64,000 bases of DNA, taken from contig NZ_CP074371.1 of assembly GCF_018362975.1 (NCBI RefSeq), positions 5,208,001 through 5,272,000 of the forward strand, read 5' to 3'. The notes beneath the pieces are model-generated. The model saw only the letters and a list, made by a program, of their open reading frames with translations. It did not search any database and had not been told where the DNA came from. The stretch comes from Nocardia tengchongensis (GTDB lineage Bacteria; Actinomycetota; Actinomycetes; Mycobacteriales; Mycobacteriaceae). This document shows, in pieces, positions 8,691 to 16,935 of the stretch (positions are counted from its first letter, which is position 1; each line of letters opens with the position of its first letter). A program made the translations under genes and the position numbers.

Positions 8691-9670
8691 GCGGCGGCGA
8701 CCCGGTCGAGGAGGGCGGGCAAGCGGTCCGGACCGGATTCGTGCAGGCCATGCAAACCGCGGCGATGACGATGAACCTGCTGCAACGGCGCGGTGCCGAA
8801 TCGCGCTCGGCCGCCGAGTTCGAACGCCGAGCCGAGGAGTCGGAGACCCGGTTGCAGCAGAACCGCGAAATCCACGACCTCAAGGCCGCCGGCTACCAGA
8901 CCCGCGCCCGCAACGAGTCCGAACTCCACACGCTCGAAACCGATTTCAAGGCCCGGCATATCGAACGCGCCGAAGAGCTGCACATGCTCGAACGCCGGAT
9001 CAAAGAACGGATCATCGAACGCGGTGACGCCGACCTCGACCGACGCACCACCGATGCTGCGGCCGACCGTGCGAACAAAGACGACTTGCATCAACTCCAG
9101 CGCGAGAACCTGATCAACCGCGGTGTCTGGGAGCAACAACGCCACGATCTCGATGTCGAATACAAGACGCTGCTCATCGATATCCGTCGTCGCGCAGCGG
9201 GATTCACCGAGACTCTCAACTCCCAGGCACCCGACCAGGCCGCCGGAATGCGCTCGGCCGCCGCCTACGCGGCCGCTCACAGCACGGCCGACCTCTCCGA
9301 GACGCACCGGTCGCATGCCGACGCGTTCGACGAGCGATTCGCTGAGGACACCGGGATGAGCGCCTCCGACCTCCCCGACCTCGGGCCGCAGGATCTCGGC
9401 CCGCGCCCTGGAAAAGACCTCGCCGTGTGGCAGGCAACCCGCGGCCTGACCGAGGAAGTGAATTTCTGGATCGTCGTCGACCATGCCGCGCACTCCGACA
9501 CCGGCACTGCGGCAACCGAAGCGGTCGACGGCAGCGTGATCGACGCAGCGATCGATCTGGCCGACGTCAGCGACGCCGAGGTCGTGGAGGACCCCGGCAT
9601 CGCCCCGATCACAACGCCCGAGGCGACGGTTGGACCCGCAAGCGCAATCGACCAAGGACTCGAACCATGA
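8687..9670 (+). CDS. Tandem T4SS-operon protein 1: coiled-coil with EP tail
   Basis: GTG 8687 follows GGAGGTGAGAAC, giving 327 residues. Residues about 35-175 are a long heptad-rich, charged coiled coil (many Glu/Arg/Leu, no Pro). A less structured acidic region follows, and the end is ...SAIDQGLEP. The C-terminal part has the helix phrase VIDAAIDLAD and then the terminal G-L-E-P shared, with variation, by all eight proteins encoded from here to 16935. It lacks the central G-[IV]-P-x-x-W motif of the other members. There is no signal peptide. Possibly a scaffold, chaperone or substrate of the secretion system; function unknown. Confidence 0.65.
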   Translation: MSGGDPVEEGGQAVRTGFVQAMQTAAMTMNLLQRRGAESRSAAEFERRAEESETRLQQNREIHDLKAAGYQTRARNESELHTLETDFKARHIERAEELHMLERRIKERIIERGDADLDRRTTDAAADRANKDDLHQLQRENLINRGVWEQQRHDLDVEYKTLLIDIRRRAAGFTETLNSQAPDQAAGMRSAAAYAAAHSTADLSETHRSHADAFDERFAEDTGMSASDLPDLGPQDLGPRPGKDLAVWQATRGLTEEVNFWIVVDHAAHSDTGTAATEAVDGSVIDAAIDLADVSDAEVVEDPGIAPITTPEATVGPASAIDQGLEP

Positions 9671-9738
9671 CCAGCCGCAGTGAGCCGTTCGACGGCGGAG
9701 TGCCGCCTCACTGCGTGTGGGCGGTCAGGAGATATTGA
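9667..9738 (+). CDS. Mini-ORF bridging two genes (23 aa)
   Basis: ATG 9667 overlaps the stop of the preceding gene (ATGA) and its own TGA (9736-9738) overlaps the ATG of the next gene (TGATG). The 23-residue peptide starts MTSRSEPFDG and is mildly basic. The next gene's ribosome site (AGGAG, about 9727) lies inside it, so ribosomes would be carried across the 67-base gap. It may act only as a translational coupler. Three more such ORFs occur at 12568, 13550 and 16932. Confidence 0.4.
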   Translation: MTSRSEPFDGGVPPHCVWAVRRY

Positions 9739-10622
9739 TGAGCAGCTCGAGCAAGCCGACCCGGGTACAGATGAAAGTTCTCAAAGCCGTTCACAACCAG
9801 GCGGCGATGGCGCGGCTGATGCAGGACCGCGCTAACGCCCGAGAGCAGACGACCGGTCAGGCGCGGCCCAATTCCTGGTACGAGGACTTCCACGGGCACG
9901 CGCTGTTGCGGCAACAACTCGAAAACGCCGCCGCTGCGGCAGCGATCCCGACCGCATGGATCGACCAATGTCGTGAACGCGGCGATTTCGGGATGCGGTG
10001 GAGAGCCGATCTGCATTGGCGCGAGCCCGCGCTGGTCCCTCGAAACCAGTTCGTGGCCGAGCTCGAAGGACAGGTGCGGCACCTGCAGGGCATGGCCGCG
10101 GTGGCCGCCGTCTACGGCGAGATCGGGGCACGCGCCGAAGTCGGCACCGCGCAACTGTTCGACCGTAAGCTGCGGGTCCTGGCCCAACATGCTCGCGCCA
10201 TCGCCAGCGTGCTGACGATCTCGGCAGAGGAAGCCGATCGGTTGTGGGGCGAACATACCTGGGACGCGGCCGCCGCGACCGTGCGCGACCTTGATGCCGC
10301 GGCACTGGGCAAGTGGTGGCGTGGGTACGCCGGGATCTACACGACTGATCTTGCGCTGCAAACCAAAGCTCTCGGTGACGTCGGCCTGCCTGCGGAGGGT
10401 GGCGTGTGGGAGCGCATGACTCCGGCCCACATGATCGACGAGATCAGAACTCGGCTCTCAGCGACCCCACACGAGCCGGGCGCCGACACGCCACCCGGCA
10501 CGCAGATCACCGAAGCGATCGAGGTCGCCGGAATTCCCGACGGAGTGGACACGCCGCTCGATATCGACACCACCGTGTCGCATGCTCCCGCACGCGAGGC
10601 AACGCCAGGGATCGAGCTATGA
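9738..10622 (+). CDS. Tandem T4SS-operon protein 2 (G-x-P-x-x-W family, EL tail)
   Basis: The start is ATG 9738 after AGGAG; 294 residues, mostly helical, no signal or membrane segment. The core motif is at residues 70-88 (IPTAWIDQ... with Trp74, Arg79, Gly82, Trp88). Next come a V-x-x-L-x-x-MA-x-V helix (about 115-130) and the segment SAEEADRLW (about 170-178) ahead of a Trp-rich helix ending WWRGYA. The end has TEAIEVA and then acidic sequence to G-I-E-L. These blocks recur in the same order in the neighbouring genes, so they are tandem paralogues. Candidate secreted or transfer-accessory protein; no known domain recognised. Confidence 0.65.
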   Translation: MSSSSKPTRVQMKVLKAVHNQAAMARLMQDRANAREQTTGQARPNSWYEDFHGHALLRQQLENAAAAAAIPTAWIDQCRERGDFGMRWRADLHWREPALVPRNQFVAELEGQVRHLQGMAAVAAVYGEIGARAEVGTAQLFDRKLRVLAQHARAIASVLTISAEEADRLWGEHTWDAAAATVRDLDAAALGKWWRGYAGIYTTDLALQTKALGDVGLPAEGGVWERMTPAHMIDEIRTRLSATPHEPGADTPPGTQITEAIEVAGIPDGVDTPLDIDTTVSHAPAREATPGIEL

Positions 10623-11590
10623 GTGAGAACGTAGACCAAAGCTCCGGCGAGCCAACACCACTCACTGCGCCCAGCGCAACGCACAAGGTGGTCCTGCGCG
10701 AAATCCAGAACACCGCCAAACAGTGCACGGACATGCTCGAAGCGCACCGAAGAGTCGGTCAGGTCACCGGCACCATCGCGCCCGACGCCTTCTACTCGGT
10801 CTACCAGCGCCGCAACGAGCGGGGCCGCGAACTGGAAGATATCGCCCGAGCGGGTGGAGTGCCCGAGAACTGGATCACCCACGTACGCACCAAAGGTGAG
10901 CAATCCACGATCTGGCACGACGTGCACAAGTATTGGCCTACCCCCGAGCCCGTCGACCGTCGTGCACTGATCGAGAACGTGAGTGCCGAGGCCCGCACGC
11001 TGCGGCTGGCGCTGGCAGTCTCTGCTACGGGCAAGATCTTCGACGCGAACGGGCAGCGACTCTGGCCTGTCGGCGCATTGAACGACTACATGGGCGCGTC
11101 CTGGAAACGCATTTCCGGGATCGGGGCGCTGCTCAATCTCACCGCCCCCGAGCGAGAACAGATCTGGCCGACGAGCCCCGGATGGGCCTACACCGCCGTC
11201 GCGACGGTCCGGGCTTGGGATCACCGCGCACTCACCGACTGGCGTGACCAAGACCTCGACCTGTCCGAACCGCCCGAGGCATACCGCGCACGACTGCTGG
11301 CCGAGCTGCCGATCGCCGAGCAGCACCCGATCGTGCCGCCCTATTCCACGCTCGTCGACCTCGTCGGGGCCGCCCACCGCAACCTGGAACATCCCACCGA
11401 GCGACTCGCGGACGACACGCCAGCGTCAGCGGTCCCGATCGACGCCGGGAACGGCGAAGCGATCGCCGAAGCCGTTGCCGCAGCCTCACTCGACGGTGAG
11501 CAACCCCCAGGCTCCGGATTCGACGACGTGGCGAGACAGCCGGGCGAGTACCGACCCCCGCTGCTTGAGGCGCCAGGCCCCGAACCCTGA
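10619..11590 (+). CDS. Tandem T4SS-operon protein 3 (G-x-P-x-x-W family, EP tail)
   Basis: ATG 10619 overlaps the previous stop (ATGA); 323 residues. The core motif is at 80-99 (GVPENWITHVR, with Gly80, Trp85, Arg90, Trp99). Further on are the LTAPEREQIW block (about 182) and AWDHRALTDW, aligned with paralogue 2. The C-terminal module has AIAEAVAAA followed by acidic, Pro-rich sequence and terminal G-P-E-P. It lacks signal sequences. About 75 bases separate it from the next gene, the second-longest gap within the array, and that gap holds no overlapping mini-ORF. Function unknown; read with the array as a whole. Confidence 0.65.
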   Translation: MSENVDQSSGEPTPLTAPSATHKVVLREIQNTAKQCTDMLEAHRRVGQVTGTIAPDAFYSVYQRRNERGRELEDIARAGGVPENWITHVRTKGEQSTIWHDVHKYWPTPEPVDRRALIENVSAEARTLRLALAVSATGKIFDANGQRLWPVGALNDYMGASWKRISGIGALLNLTAPEREQIWPTSPGWAYTAVATVRAWDHRALTDWRDQDLDLSEPPEAYRARLLAELPIAEQHPIVPPYSTLVDLVGAAHRNLEHPTERLADDTPASAVPIDAGNGEAIAEAVAAASLDGEQPPGSGFDDVARQPGEYRPPLLEAPGPEP

Positions 11591-11665
11591 ACCCGGGTAC
11601 TGCCCGCGACTGCGGGTCGATCAAAGCCGTTGCACAGCACGCCGATACGAGTAGGAGAGCAGTGA

Positions 11666-12571
11666 ATGACCGAACCGAATCCGCCGACCGCGATGGCAGG
11701 TGAGCCTGCCTGGCGGCTACGGCTACTCGAGCGAATACAGGACCTGGCTGCCGATCGCGCCCATGTCTTGCAACAGGGATATCAGACCGGCGCCGGGGGA
11801 GGGGACGCTGCGGTGCTGGTGTGGCGCACCCAGCTACATCTGCTGGCCGATGCCCGGGAAGAAGTCGAAACCCACGCCGCCGCGATCGGCATCGCCGCAG
11901 AACACATCGATGACGCCCGGCTGCTCGGAAACAGAGGATTTCGCGTGCATTCCGATGCGCGATCCGGAAACCCTGTGCGGGAGAGGATGATCGATGGTGT
12001 CGTGGCCGATACTTGGCAACTGCAGCACATGGCCGCCCTCCACGTGGTCGGGGCGCTGCATCCCGGCACCATCGGCCCGGGAACGGATTCCGAAGCAGCC
12101 GCTCAATTCGAACGCAACATGGCCGCGGTGTGGATGCGCGCCACCGCGGTCTCGCACGCGATCTCGCTGACCGCCGAGGAATGCGCAGGGATGTGGGCCA
12201 CCGACACCACCGGATGGCAGCGGGTCCTGGCCGCCACCGTGGACACCTACGACACGCAAGACCTGGAAGAACGCTGGCGCGTCTACGCCTGGCCCGGGCT
12301 CGCCGACGAAGCACACCGAGACCTGCGCGCCCTCGGCATCGATCCCGCCGACGCCTTCGCCCCGGAACCCATCCCCTCACCCCGCGCGATGTACGAGCAG
12401 ATCTCGACCGCACTCGATACCAGCGACGATGCCGCCCTCGCGCGCACGATCGACACCGCCGTCGATGCGGCGCTTCCCGTCGAGGCCGAGCTGGGGTGGA
12501 TCCCCGAATCCCCCGACGTGTCGAACGATGCGCTTCCGCACACAGATCCGTCCGCCGGGGTCAAGCCGTGA
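11666..12571 (+). CDS. Tandem T4SS-operon protein 4 (degenerate core, KP tail)
   Basis: ATG 11666 follows AGGAGAGCAGTGA and gives 301 residues. The core motif is worn: Gly75-Ile76-Ala, His80 in place of Trp, Arg85, Gly88. The flanking blocks are strong: WQLQHMAALHVVG, QFERNMAAVWMRA, SLTAEECAGMW and the WRVYA end, all alignable with paralogues 2, 5 and 6. The C-terminal module is especially clear (TIDTAVDAALPVEAELGW) and the chain ends G-V-K-P, where Lys replaces the usual Glu. Replacement of the Trp suggests either divergence of partner specificity or loss of one function. Confidence 0.65.
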   Translation: MTEPNPPTAMAGEPAWRLRLLERIQDLAADRAHVLQQGYQTGAGGGDAAVLVWRTQLHLLADAREEVETHAAAIGIAAEHIDDARLLGNRGFRVHSDARSGNPVRERMIDGVVADTWQLQHMAALHVVGALHPGTIGPGTDSEAAAQFERNMAAVWMRATAVSHAISLTAEECAGMWATDTTGWQRVLAATVDTYDTQDLEERWRVYAWPGLADEAHRDLRALGIDPADAFAPEPIPSPRAMYEQISTALDTSDDAALARTIDTAVDAALPVEAELGWIPESPDVSNDALPHTDPSAGVKP

Positions 12572-12618
12572 GCGGCCGAGTCTTTCGGCGCGCGGGCGGA
12601 CAGGGAAGGTTGCTGTGA
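12568..12618 (+). CDS. Mini-ORF bridging two genes (16 aa)
   Basis: GTG 12568 overlaps the stop of the preceding gene (GTGA at 12568-12571) and its TGA at 12616-12618 overlaps the GTG start of the next gene. The 16-residue peptide MSGRVFRRAGGQGRLL is strongly basic. The ribosome site of the next gene (GGGAAGG, 12603-12609) is inside it. Same architecture as the ORFs at 9667, 13550 and 16932. Confidence 0.4.
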   Translation: MSGRVFRRAGGQGRLL

Positions 12619-13553
12619 CCGAACCGCACCGCGCGGCAGGCGCACGAAACATCCCGGCGGATCAGGTCGGGCTGCTGCAACGCATCCAAGCTCTGGCGCT
12701 GCGCAGTGGCCAGCTGCTGCAGCAAATGTACGAGAGCGGTGGCGACGCGAGAACGTCGGTGCAGGCGATCACCGAGATCAACGCGGTCGACCGCGACAGG
12801 GACCTGACCGAGATCAAGGCTCGCGCCGCGGGTGTACCGGACGAGTGGGTCGATCGAGTCCGAACGCTCGGACAACGCGGATACCCCTGGCGCGAGGATC
12901 AGCCGCTGCCCGATCCCGCGCCCCGCGCACGGCGCAGCACGATTCGACGCGTCGCCGATGACGTCGAACAGCTCAAGGATATGGCGGCTGTCCACGCCAC
13001 CTATCTGCATACCCGGCCTGTCGACGACCCGGTGTCCGATATGGAACAGGCGGTGACACAACAACTTCGACGAAACATGGCCGCGTTGTGGATGCGGGCC
13101 GGGCGTACCGCTGAATCGATCGGCATGAGCACGCGGGAACGCGCGGTCCTGTGGGCCGTGACGCCGCGGGAGTGGCAGCAGCGCATCGCGCACTACCTCG
13201 TAGACAAAGACCTCGGAGAACTCCACACCCGCTGGCGCGGCCACGGCGATCCAGCCATCGCGAACGCCGCTCGCAAGTCACTGGGCAGACTGCGCCGCGC
13301 CGGCGAACACGGCCCCGAGGTGCCGTTACCGGATATGCCGATGCCACCGCAGCAAATGCTGAACGAAGCCCACACCGCGTTCGCCGACCCCGACTTCCCC
13401 GACAACGCGCACAGCGCCGCGATCAGCGCGGCTGTAGAAGCCGCCCTGCCCGACGAGGCACCCTCGCTCGAGTGGACGGCGGAAGATCCTCCGTTGTCTG
13501 GAACGTCGGGGCCGCAGAATGAGCATCGCGCCGAGAGTGAGCTGGAACCGTGA
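12615..13553 (+). CDS. Tandem T4SS-operon protein 5 (G-x-P-x-x-W family, EP tail)
   Basis: GTG 12615 is chosen because it follows GGGAAGG and overlaps the mini-ORF stop; 312 residues. The core motif at 73-92 is canonical (GVPDEWVDRVR, Trp78, Arg83, Gly86, Trp92). Other shared blocks are VEQLKDMAAVHATY, LRRNMAALWMRA and the helix before RWRGHG. The C-terminal module reads AAISAAVEAALPDEAPSLEW, then acidic/Ser sequence and terminal E-L-E-P. The N-terminus begins MTEP like paralogue 4, supporting duplication. No export signal. Function unknown. Confidence 0.65.
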   Translation: MTEPHRAAGARNIPADQVGLLQRIQALALRSGQLLQQMYESGGDARTSVQAITEINAVDRDRDLTEIKARAAGVPDEWVDRVRTLGQRGYPWREDQPLPDPAPRARRSTIRRVADDVEQLKDMAAVHATYLHTRPVDDPVSDMEQAVTQQLRRNMAALWMRAGRTAESIGMSTRERAVLWAVTPREWQQRIAHYLVDKDLGELHTRWRGHGDPAIANAARKSLGRLRRAGEHGPEVPLPDMPMPPQQMLNEAHTAFADPDFPDNAHSAAISAAVEAALPDEAPSLEWTAEDPPLSGTSGPQNEHRAESELEP

Positions 13554-13615
13554 GCGCCGCGAGCCGAATTGTTCTGGGACATAACGTGTATGGCGAGTCG
13601 AGGTGGGCGAGATGA
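13550..13615 (+). CDS. Mini-ORF bridging two genes (21 aa)
   Basis: GTG 13550 overlaps the preceding TGA, and the TGA at 13613-13615 overlaps the next ATG at 13612. The peptide MSAASRIVLGHNVYGESRWAR has 21 residues and is basic. The GAGGTGG site that serves the next gene lies within its last codons. It is the third of four ORFs that fill the gaps between the tandem genes exactly, from stop to start. Confidence 0.4.
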   Translation: MSAASRIVLGHNVYGESRWAR

Positions 13616-14541
13616 CCGGCCCTGACTCCAGGCCTCCGACGGAGCCGATCGAGCGGTGGAAGATCACTCTGCTGCAGCAGGTGCATGACCACGCGGCAGA
13701 GTTCCGGCGCATCGAGGCTCTCGGGGCCGCTGGCTATGACGGTACCGATGGCGACGGCACGAAAGACTGGCTCGATCACCTCGACGCCCTGTCGGCTGTG
13801 CGCGAAGCGACCGAGCGCATCGCGTTGTCGGCCGGGATCCCGCAACCCTGGATCGAGCGTGCCCGCACCGTCGGTGCTGAATACTCCCCGACGCCGCCAC
13901 CGGATCTGTCCCAACAACCAGCGAGTGAAGCCCAACAGTTCTACCTCGACATGCTCAGCGTCGACGTGTGGAACCTGCAACGGATGGCCTACGTGGCCGC
14001 CGCGCGAGAACTCCGCGAAACCGAAGGCTCCTACGAGTTCGGCACAGCCCCGTTCGCCCGAGCCGAATACCAGAACAACATGCAACTCCTGCACATGAGG
14101 GTCCGCGCCCTCGCCGACGCCGCGCAAATCACCCCTGCTGACGCCGAGAAGCTGTGGGGCTCAGCTGAAAACGCTGACCTGCAGCAGGTCACGGCCGTGG
14201 CGGTCAACAGTTGGGACAACCTCACTCTCGAATTCGCGTGGCGGCAATACGCGCAACCCAACCCCGCCTCCGCCGTCCCGCCCTACTTGGATGCGGACTA
14301 CCGCGGCGAGCGCCCACTCGCACCGAGCGACGTCAGTCCCCCCACCCCTGAACAGCTCATCACCCAGGCCGCACAGACGCTACGCGCGTATCCCTTCGAT
14401 CCACCGACTCCGCACTGGGACATCGAAATCGCGGTTGACGTGGCATTACCGGCCGACAGCGACTGGCAGTGGGGATCCGAGCCGCTGGCCGCCGACACCA
14501 CCGCAACCCAGCCCTCACCCAGCCCTGGACCCGAGCCCTGA
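13612..14541 (+). CDS. Tandem T4SS-operon protein 6 (G-x-P-x-x-W family, EP tail)
   Basis: ATG 13612 (preferred to in-frame GTG 13603) follows GAGGTGG and yields 309 residues. The core motif is at 75-88 (GIPQPWIERAR, Trp80, Arg85, Gly88), although the downstream Trp is lost. Shared blocks are VWNLQRMAYVAAA, MQLLHMRVRALAD, TPADAEKLW and FAWRQYA. The C-terminal module is WDIEIAVDVALPADSDWQW, then Thr/Ser/Pro sequence and terminal G-P-E-P. The MTGP start and general helical make-up match its neighbours. Function unknown. Confidence 0.65.
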   Translation: MTGPDSRPPTEPIERWKITLLQQVHDHAAEFRRIEALGAAGYDGTDGDGTKDWLDHLDALSAVREATERIALSAGIPQPWIERARTVGAEYSPTPPPDLSQQPASEAQQFYLDMLSVDVWNLQRMAYVAAARELRETEGSYEFGTAPFARAEYQNNMQLLHMRVRALADAAQITPADAEKLWGSAENADLQQVTAVAVNSWDNLTLEFAWRQYAQPNPASAVPPYLDADYRGERPLAPSDVSPPTPEQLITQAAQTLRAYPFDPPTPHWDIEIAVDVALPADSDWQWGSEPLAADTTATQPSPSPGPEP

Positions 14542-14686
14542 ACGACTGTTGAACCCCGGTCGACCATGAACTCGGCATGAGGGTCACCGCAGGACATCCC
14601 GCTCACGGTGGCGCTGGCGCTGACCATCGTGAGAACGACCGCAGACCATTCCGCGAGGGACATTACGCAACCGCGAAGGCGGAAAC

Positions 14687-15649
14687 ATGGTGTCCGACAG
14701 ATACTTCGACAACGCAGCACCCGACCCTGAGCCAGATCAGGAAGAGCCTTCCGGCCCGTCGGGATCGATCCCACAACCACATGCACGCGGCGCAGGCTCC
14801 GGCGACGTTTCGCCAGAAGACCTGTGGCCGATCATGCGTCGCTTGTATGGCGCGAAATTCGAGGTGCCCCAAGCCTTGCGCGACGGTGCGATCGCTCACC
14901 GCTTCGGGCCGGGCGACATCGACGCGATTCACGCGGCGAAACTCAAAGCCGTCCAGAACGCGGCGTTCCTGCGCGCGGCCTGGATGGCCAACGCCGTCGC
15001 CAACGACCTCGACATCAGCGATCCACGGCCTCGGTGGGCGATGTATGTCAACGGGATCGCCGAGGACCTGCATGCCGCGCGGGTCGACGCCGCGCAGGCA
15101 GGCGTCGACTCCGCCGCCATCGACGACGCCGACAAGATCGGCAGCAGCGGGCTGGCTTGGGATCAGCAGCCCGCCCATCGACTGCTCGGCCGCCTCGAAG
15201 ACCTCAGCCACGAGCTCTATCGCCTCGGCAACCACAACGCAGAACAAGCCGAACAGATCCGCAACCTCACCCAGCGACTCGAAACCGCCGAGGCTGCCAT
15301 CGATGACCTCGGTGACACGGTCTCCCGGCAGGAAGTTTCCCTGCGGGAACTTCTGGGCGAAGTCGATGACCACCACTGGATCAATGGCCGCGCCGAAGCG
15401 GTGCGCGAACTGGATTCGCTGGCGAAGTTGCGTCACGCCAACACCGTGCTCGCTACCGCCAATGTGGTCGACGCTCTCGATGCCGCCGATCCGGCCGAGC
15501 ACCGCCCGCAGACAGGCGCGGACATCGGCACTGCGGTCGAGGTCGCCATGACCGGCGCCGACCCACCCATCGCCGAGGATCCCTCGCAGCCTGCCACCCC
15601 GCTCACAGAGCACCCCCACGCCGCACCAGAAGGCGAGCTCGAACCATGA
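14687..15649 (+). CDS. Tandem T4SS-operon protein 7 (coiled-coil, EP tail)
   Basis: ATG 14687 after AAGGCGGAA; 320 residues. The N-terminus is acidic and Pro-rich. A degenerate core motif lies at about 138-158 (AGVDSAAI... Gly155, Trp158). Residues about 175-225 form a coiled coil (LSHELYRLGNHNAEQAEQIR and onward). The C-terminal module is present (DIGTAVEVAM, acidic, terminal E-L-E-P). The 145-base gap before it is the longest in the array; an out-of-phase open frame from ATG 14577 runs through this gene and is probably a shadow. Function unknown. Confidence 0.65.
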   Translation: MVSDRYFDNAAPDPEPDQEEPSGPSGSIPQPHARGAGSGDVSPEDLWPIMRRLYGAKFEVPQALRDGAIAHRFGPGDIDAIHAAKLKAVQNAAFLRAAWMANAVANDLDISDPRPRWAMYVNGIAEDLHAARVDAAQAGVDSAAIDDADKIGSSGLAWDQQPAHRLLGRLEDLSHELYRLGNHNAEQAEQIRNLTQRLETAEAAIDDLGDTVSRQEVSLRELLGEVDDHHWINGRAEAVRELDSLAKLRHANTVLATANVVDALDAADPAEHRPQTGADIGTAVEVAMTGADPPIAEDPSQPATPLTEHPHAAPEGELEP

Positions 15650-16935
15650 CCTGGATCACCGAACCGGTCGGGTACGCCAATCCCGCCTTCTACTCCGACT
15701 CGGCCGACCACAGCGAACGACTACTCCGCGCCGACTTCGCCAAGTACTATCAGCTGCGCGAAATCGCGTCCTTCGGCGACACACCCGCCGACACCGCCGA
15801 AATGACCCAGCGCGCAGACGAACTCGCCATGCGGTGGGGCCATCACCAATCCGCCGAGCACCGGCGGATGTGGGAGACGCTGCAAGCGGCGGTCATGGGC
15901 TGGGAAGTCCGCCCCGATCTCGCGCGCAGAAACTTCGACCAACTCGCCCGCGCCCGCAGCGCCGGAGACCTCACTGTCGAGGACGCCTTGTGGCGCAGCC
16001 TGCAACAAGCACGCGCGATCACCGGCCACGGCAGCGACGTTGCATCGTCTGACACGATCCTCGACGCGGCCCGCCGATTCCCGAACCTGGAGCCAGGTCG
16101 CGTCCTGGCGATTGAGCCCCACTACGACGGCGTTGAAGCTGATGCGCGCACCGCCGTGGAGCGCACCCTCGGTGCACCCCGAAACAATGCCTCTGCCTCG
16201 ACGATGACCAGTCTCGACCACGTCCGCGACATCATCGCCGCCACCGAAGACGCGCTGGGCACCGAAGAAGCTGCTGGAGATCTCGATACCGGCCGCGAGT
16301 CCCGCCGCATGCTGTTGCCTCGCGCCGTCCGAGATGCGCCGATCGGCTACAACTACGCGCAATCAGAGGTATGGGAGCTCCGGCAAGCCGCGCTCCTGCG
16401 CGAAGTGCAAGACCTCGCCTGCGAGCACACGACGGTCGCCGACGCCTTCGACGGACACGGCGACCAAGCCCGCATCACCCACCTCGAAGCCCTGCGCGAC
16501 GGGCTGGCCTCTGCTCGCCGCGACGCTCTTCGCGCCGGCGTCCCCGGACCCGATGTCGATCGCGCCTACGTCCTCGGTCGCGACGGCATCTACTGGAGCA
16601 CCGAGCCCTCCCACCCGCGCCTAGGCCGCATCGCGCAACTGTCCGACGACCGCGACCGCGCCCGCGCCGAGGTCGACGCCCTGCGCGACCAACGCCCCCG
16701 CCATGTCGAACCGTCCCATCCCGACTGGTCCTCGCAACCGAGCGCCGAAATGGCCAGCGCACGACAACCTTTGCTCGACTCGCCTGTCGGTCACGGTGAT
16801 GGCGGCGCGCGGATCGTCGAAGCCATCGACGCCGTCCTCGCCGACACGGACGCCGACAACTGGACCGAACCCGGCTTAGCTCTCCCGGCACCCGCGTCCG
16901 CGGAAGTGGAAATCCAACAGGGAATGCAGCTATGA
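15646..16935 (+). CDS. Tandem T4SS-operon protein 8 (largest member, QL tail)
   Basis: ATG 15646 overlaps the previous stop (ATGA); 429 residues, the longest of the set. The core motif sits late, at about 297-320 (AGVPGPDVDRAY... with Trp near the end in DGIYW), suggesting an added N-terminal half of about 200 residues. That half is helical, with repeated Arg/Asp/Ala segments and no recognised domain. The C-terminal module reads RIVEAIDAVL, then acidic sequence with Trp, and terminal G-M-Q-L. It is the last member before the coupling protein, to which it is joined by a mini-ORF. Confidence 0.65.
   Translation: MTWITEPVGYANPAFYSDSADHSERLLRADFAKYYQLREIASFGDTPADTAEMTQRADELAMRWGHHQSAEHRRMWETLQAAVMGWEVRPDLARRNFDQLARARSAGDLTVEDALWRSLQQARAITGHGSDVASSDTILDAARRFPNLEPGRVLAIEPHYDGVEADARTAVERTLGAPRNNASASTMTSLDHVRDIIAATEDALGTEEAAGDLDTGRESRRMLLPRAVRDAPIGYNYAQSEVWELRQAALLREVQDLACEHTTVADAFDGHGDQARITHLEALRDGLASARRDALRAGVPGPDVDRAYVLGRDGIYWSTEPSHPRLGRIAQLSDDRDRARAEVDALRDQRPRHVEPSHPDWSSQPSAEMASARQPLLDSPVGHGDGGARIVEAIDAVLADTDADNWTEPGLALPAPASAEVEIQQGMQL

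Noticed and set aside
11591..11665. Possible fifth bridging mini-ORF between tandem genes 3 and 4
   Set aside because: The interval is open in one frame but has no ATG or GTG overlapping the preceding stop; only a TTG, so the pattern is not met.
14577..15551. 324-codon open frame on the plus strand starting before the 14687 gene
   Set aside because: It overlaps the tandem gene in another phase and has Arg/Thr/Pro-rich shadow composition; the 14687 frame has the shared C-terminal module.
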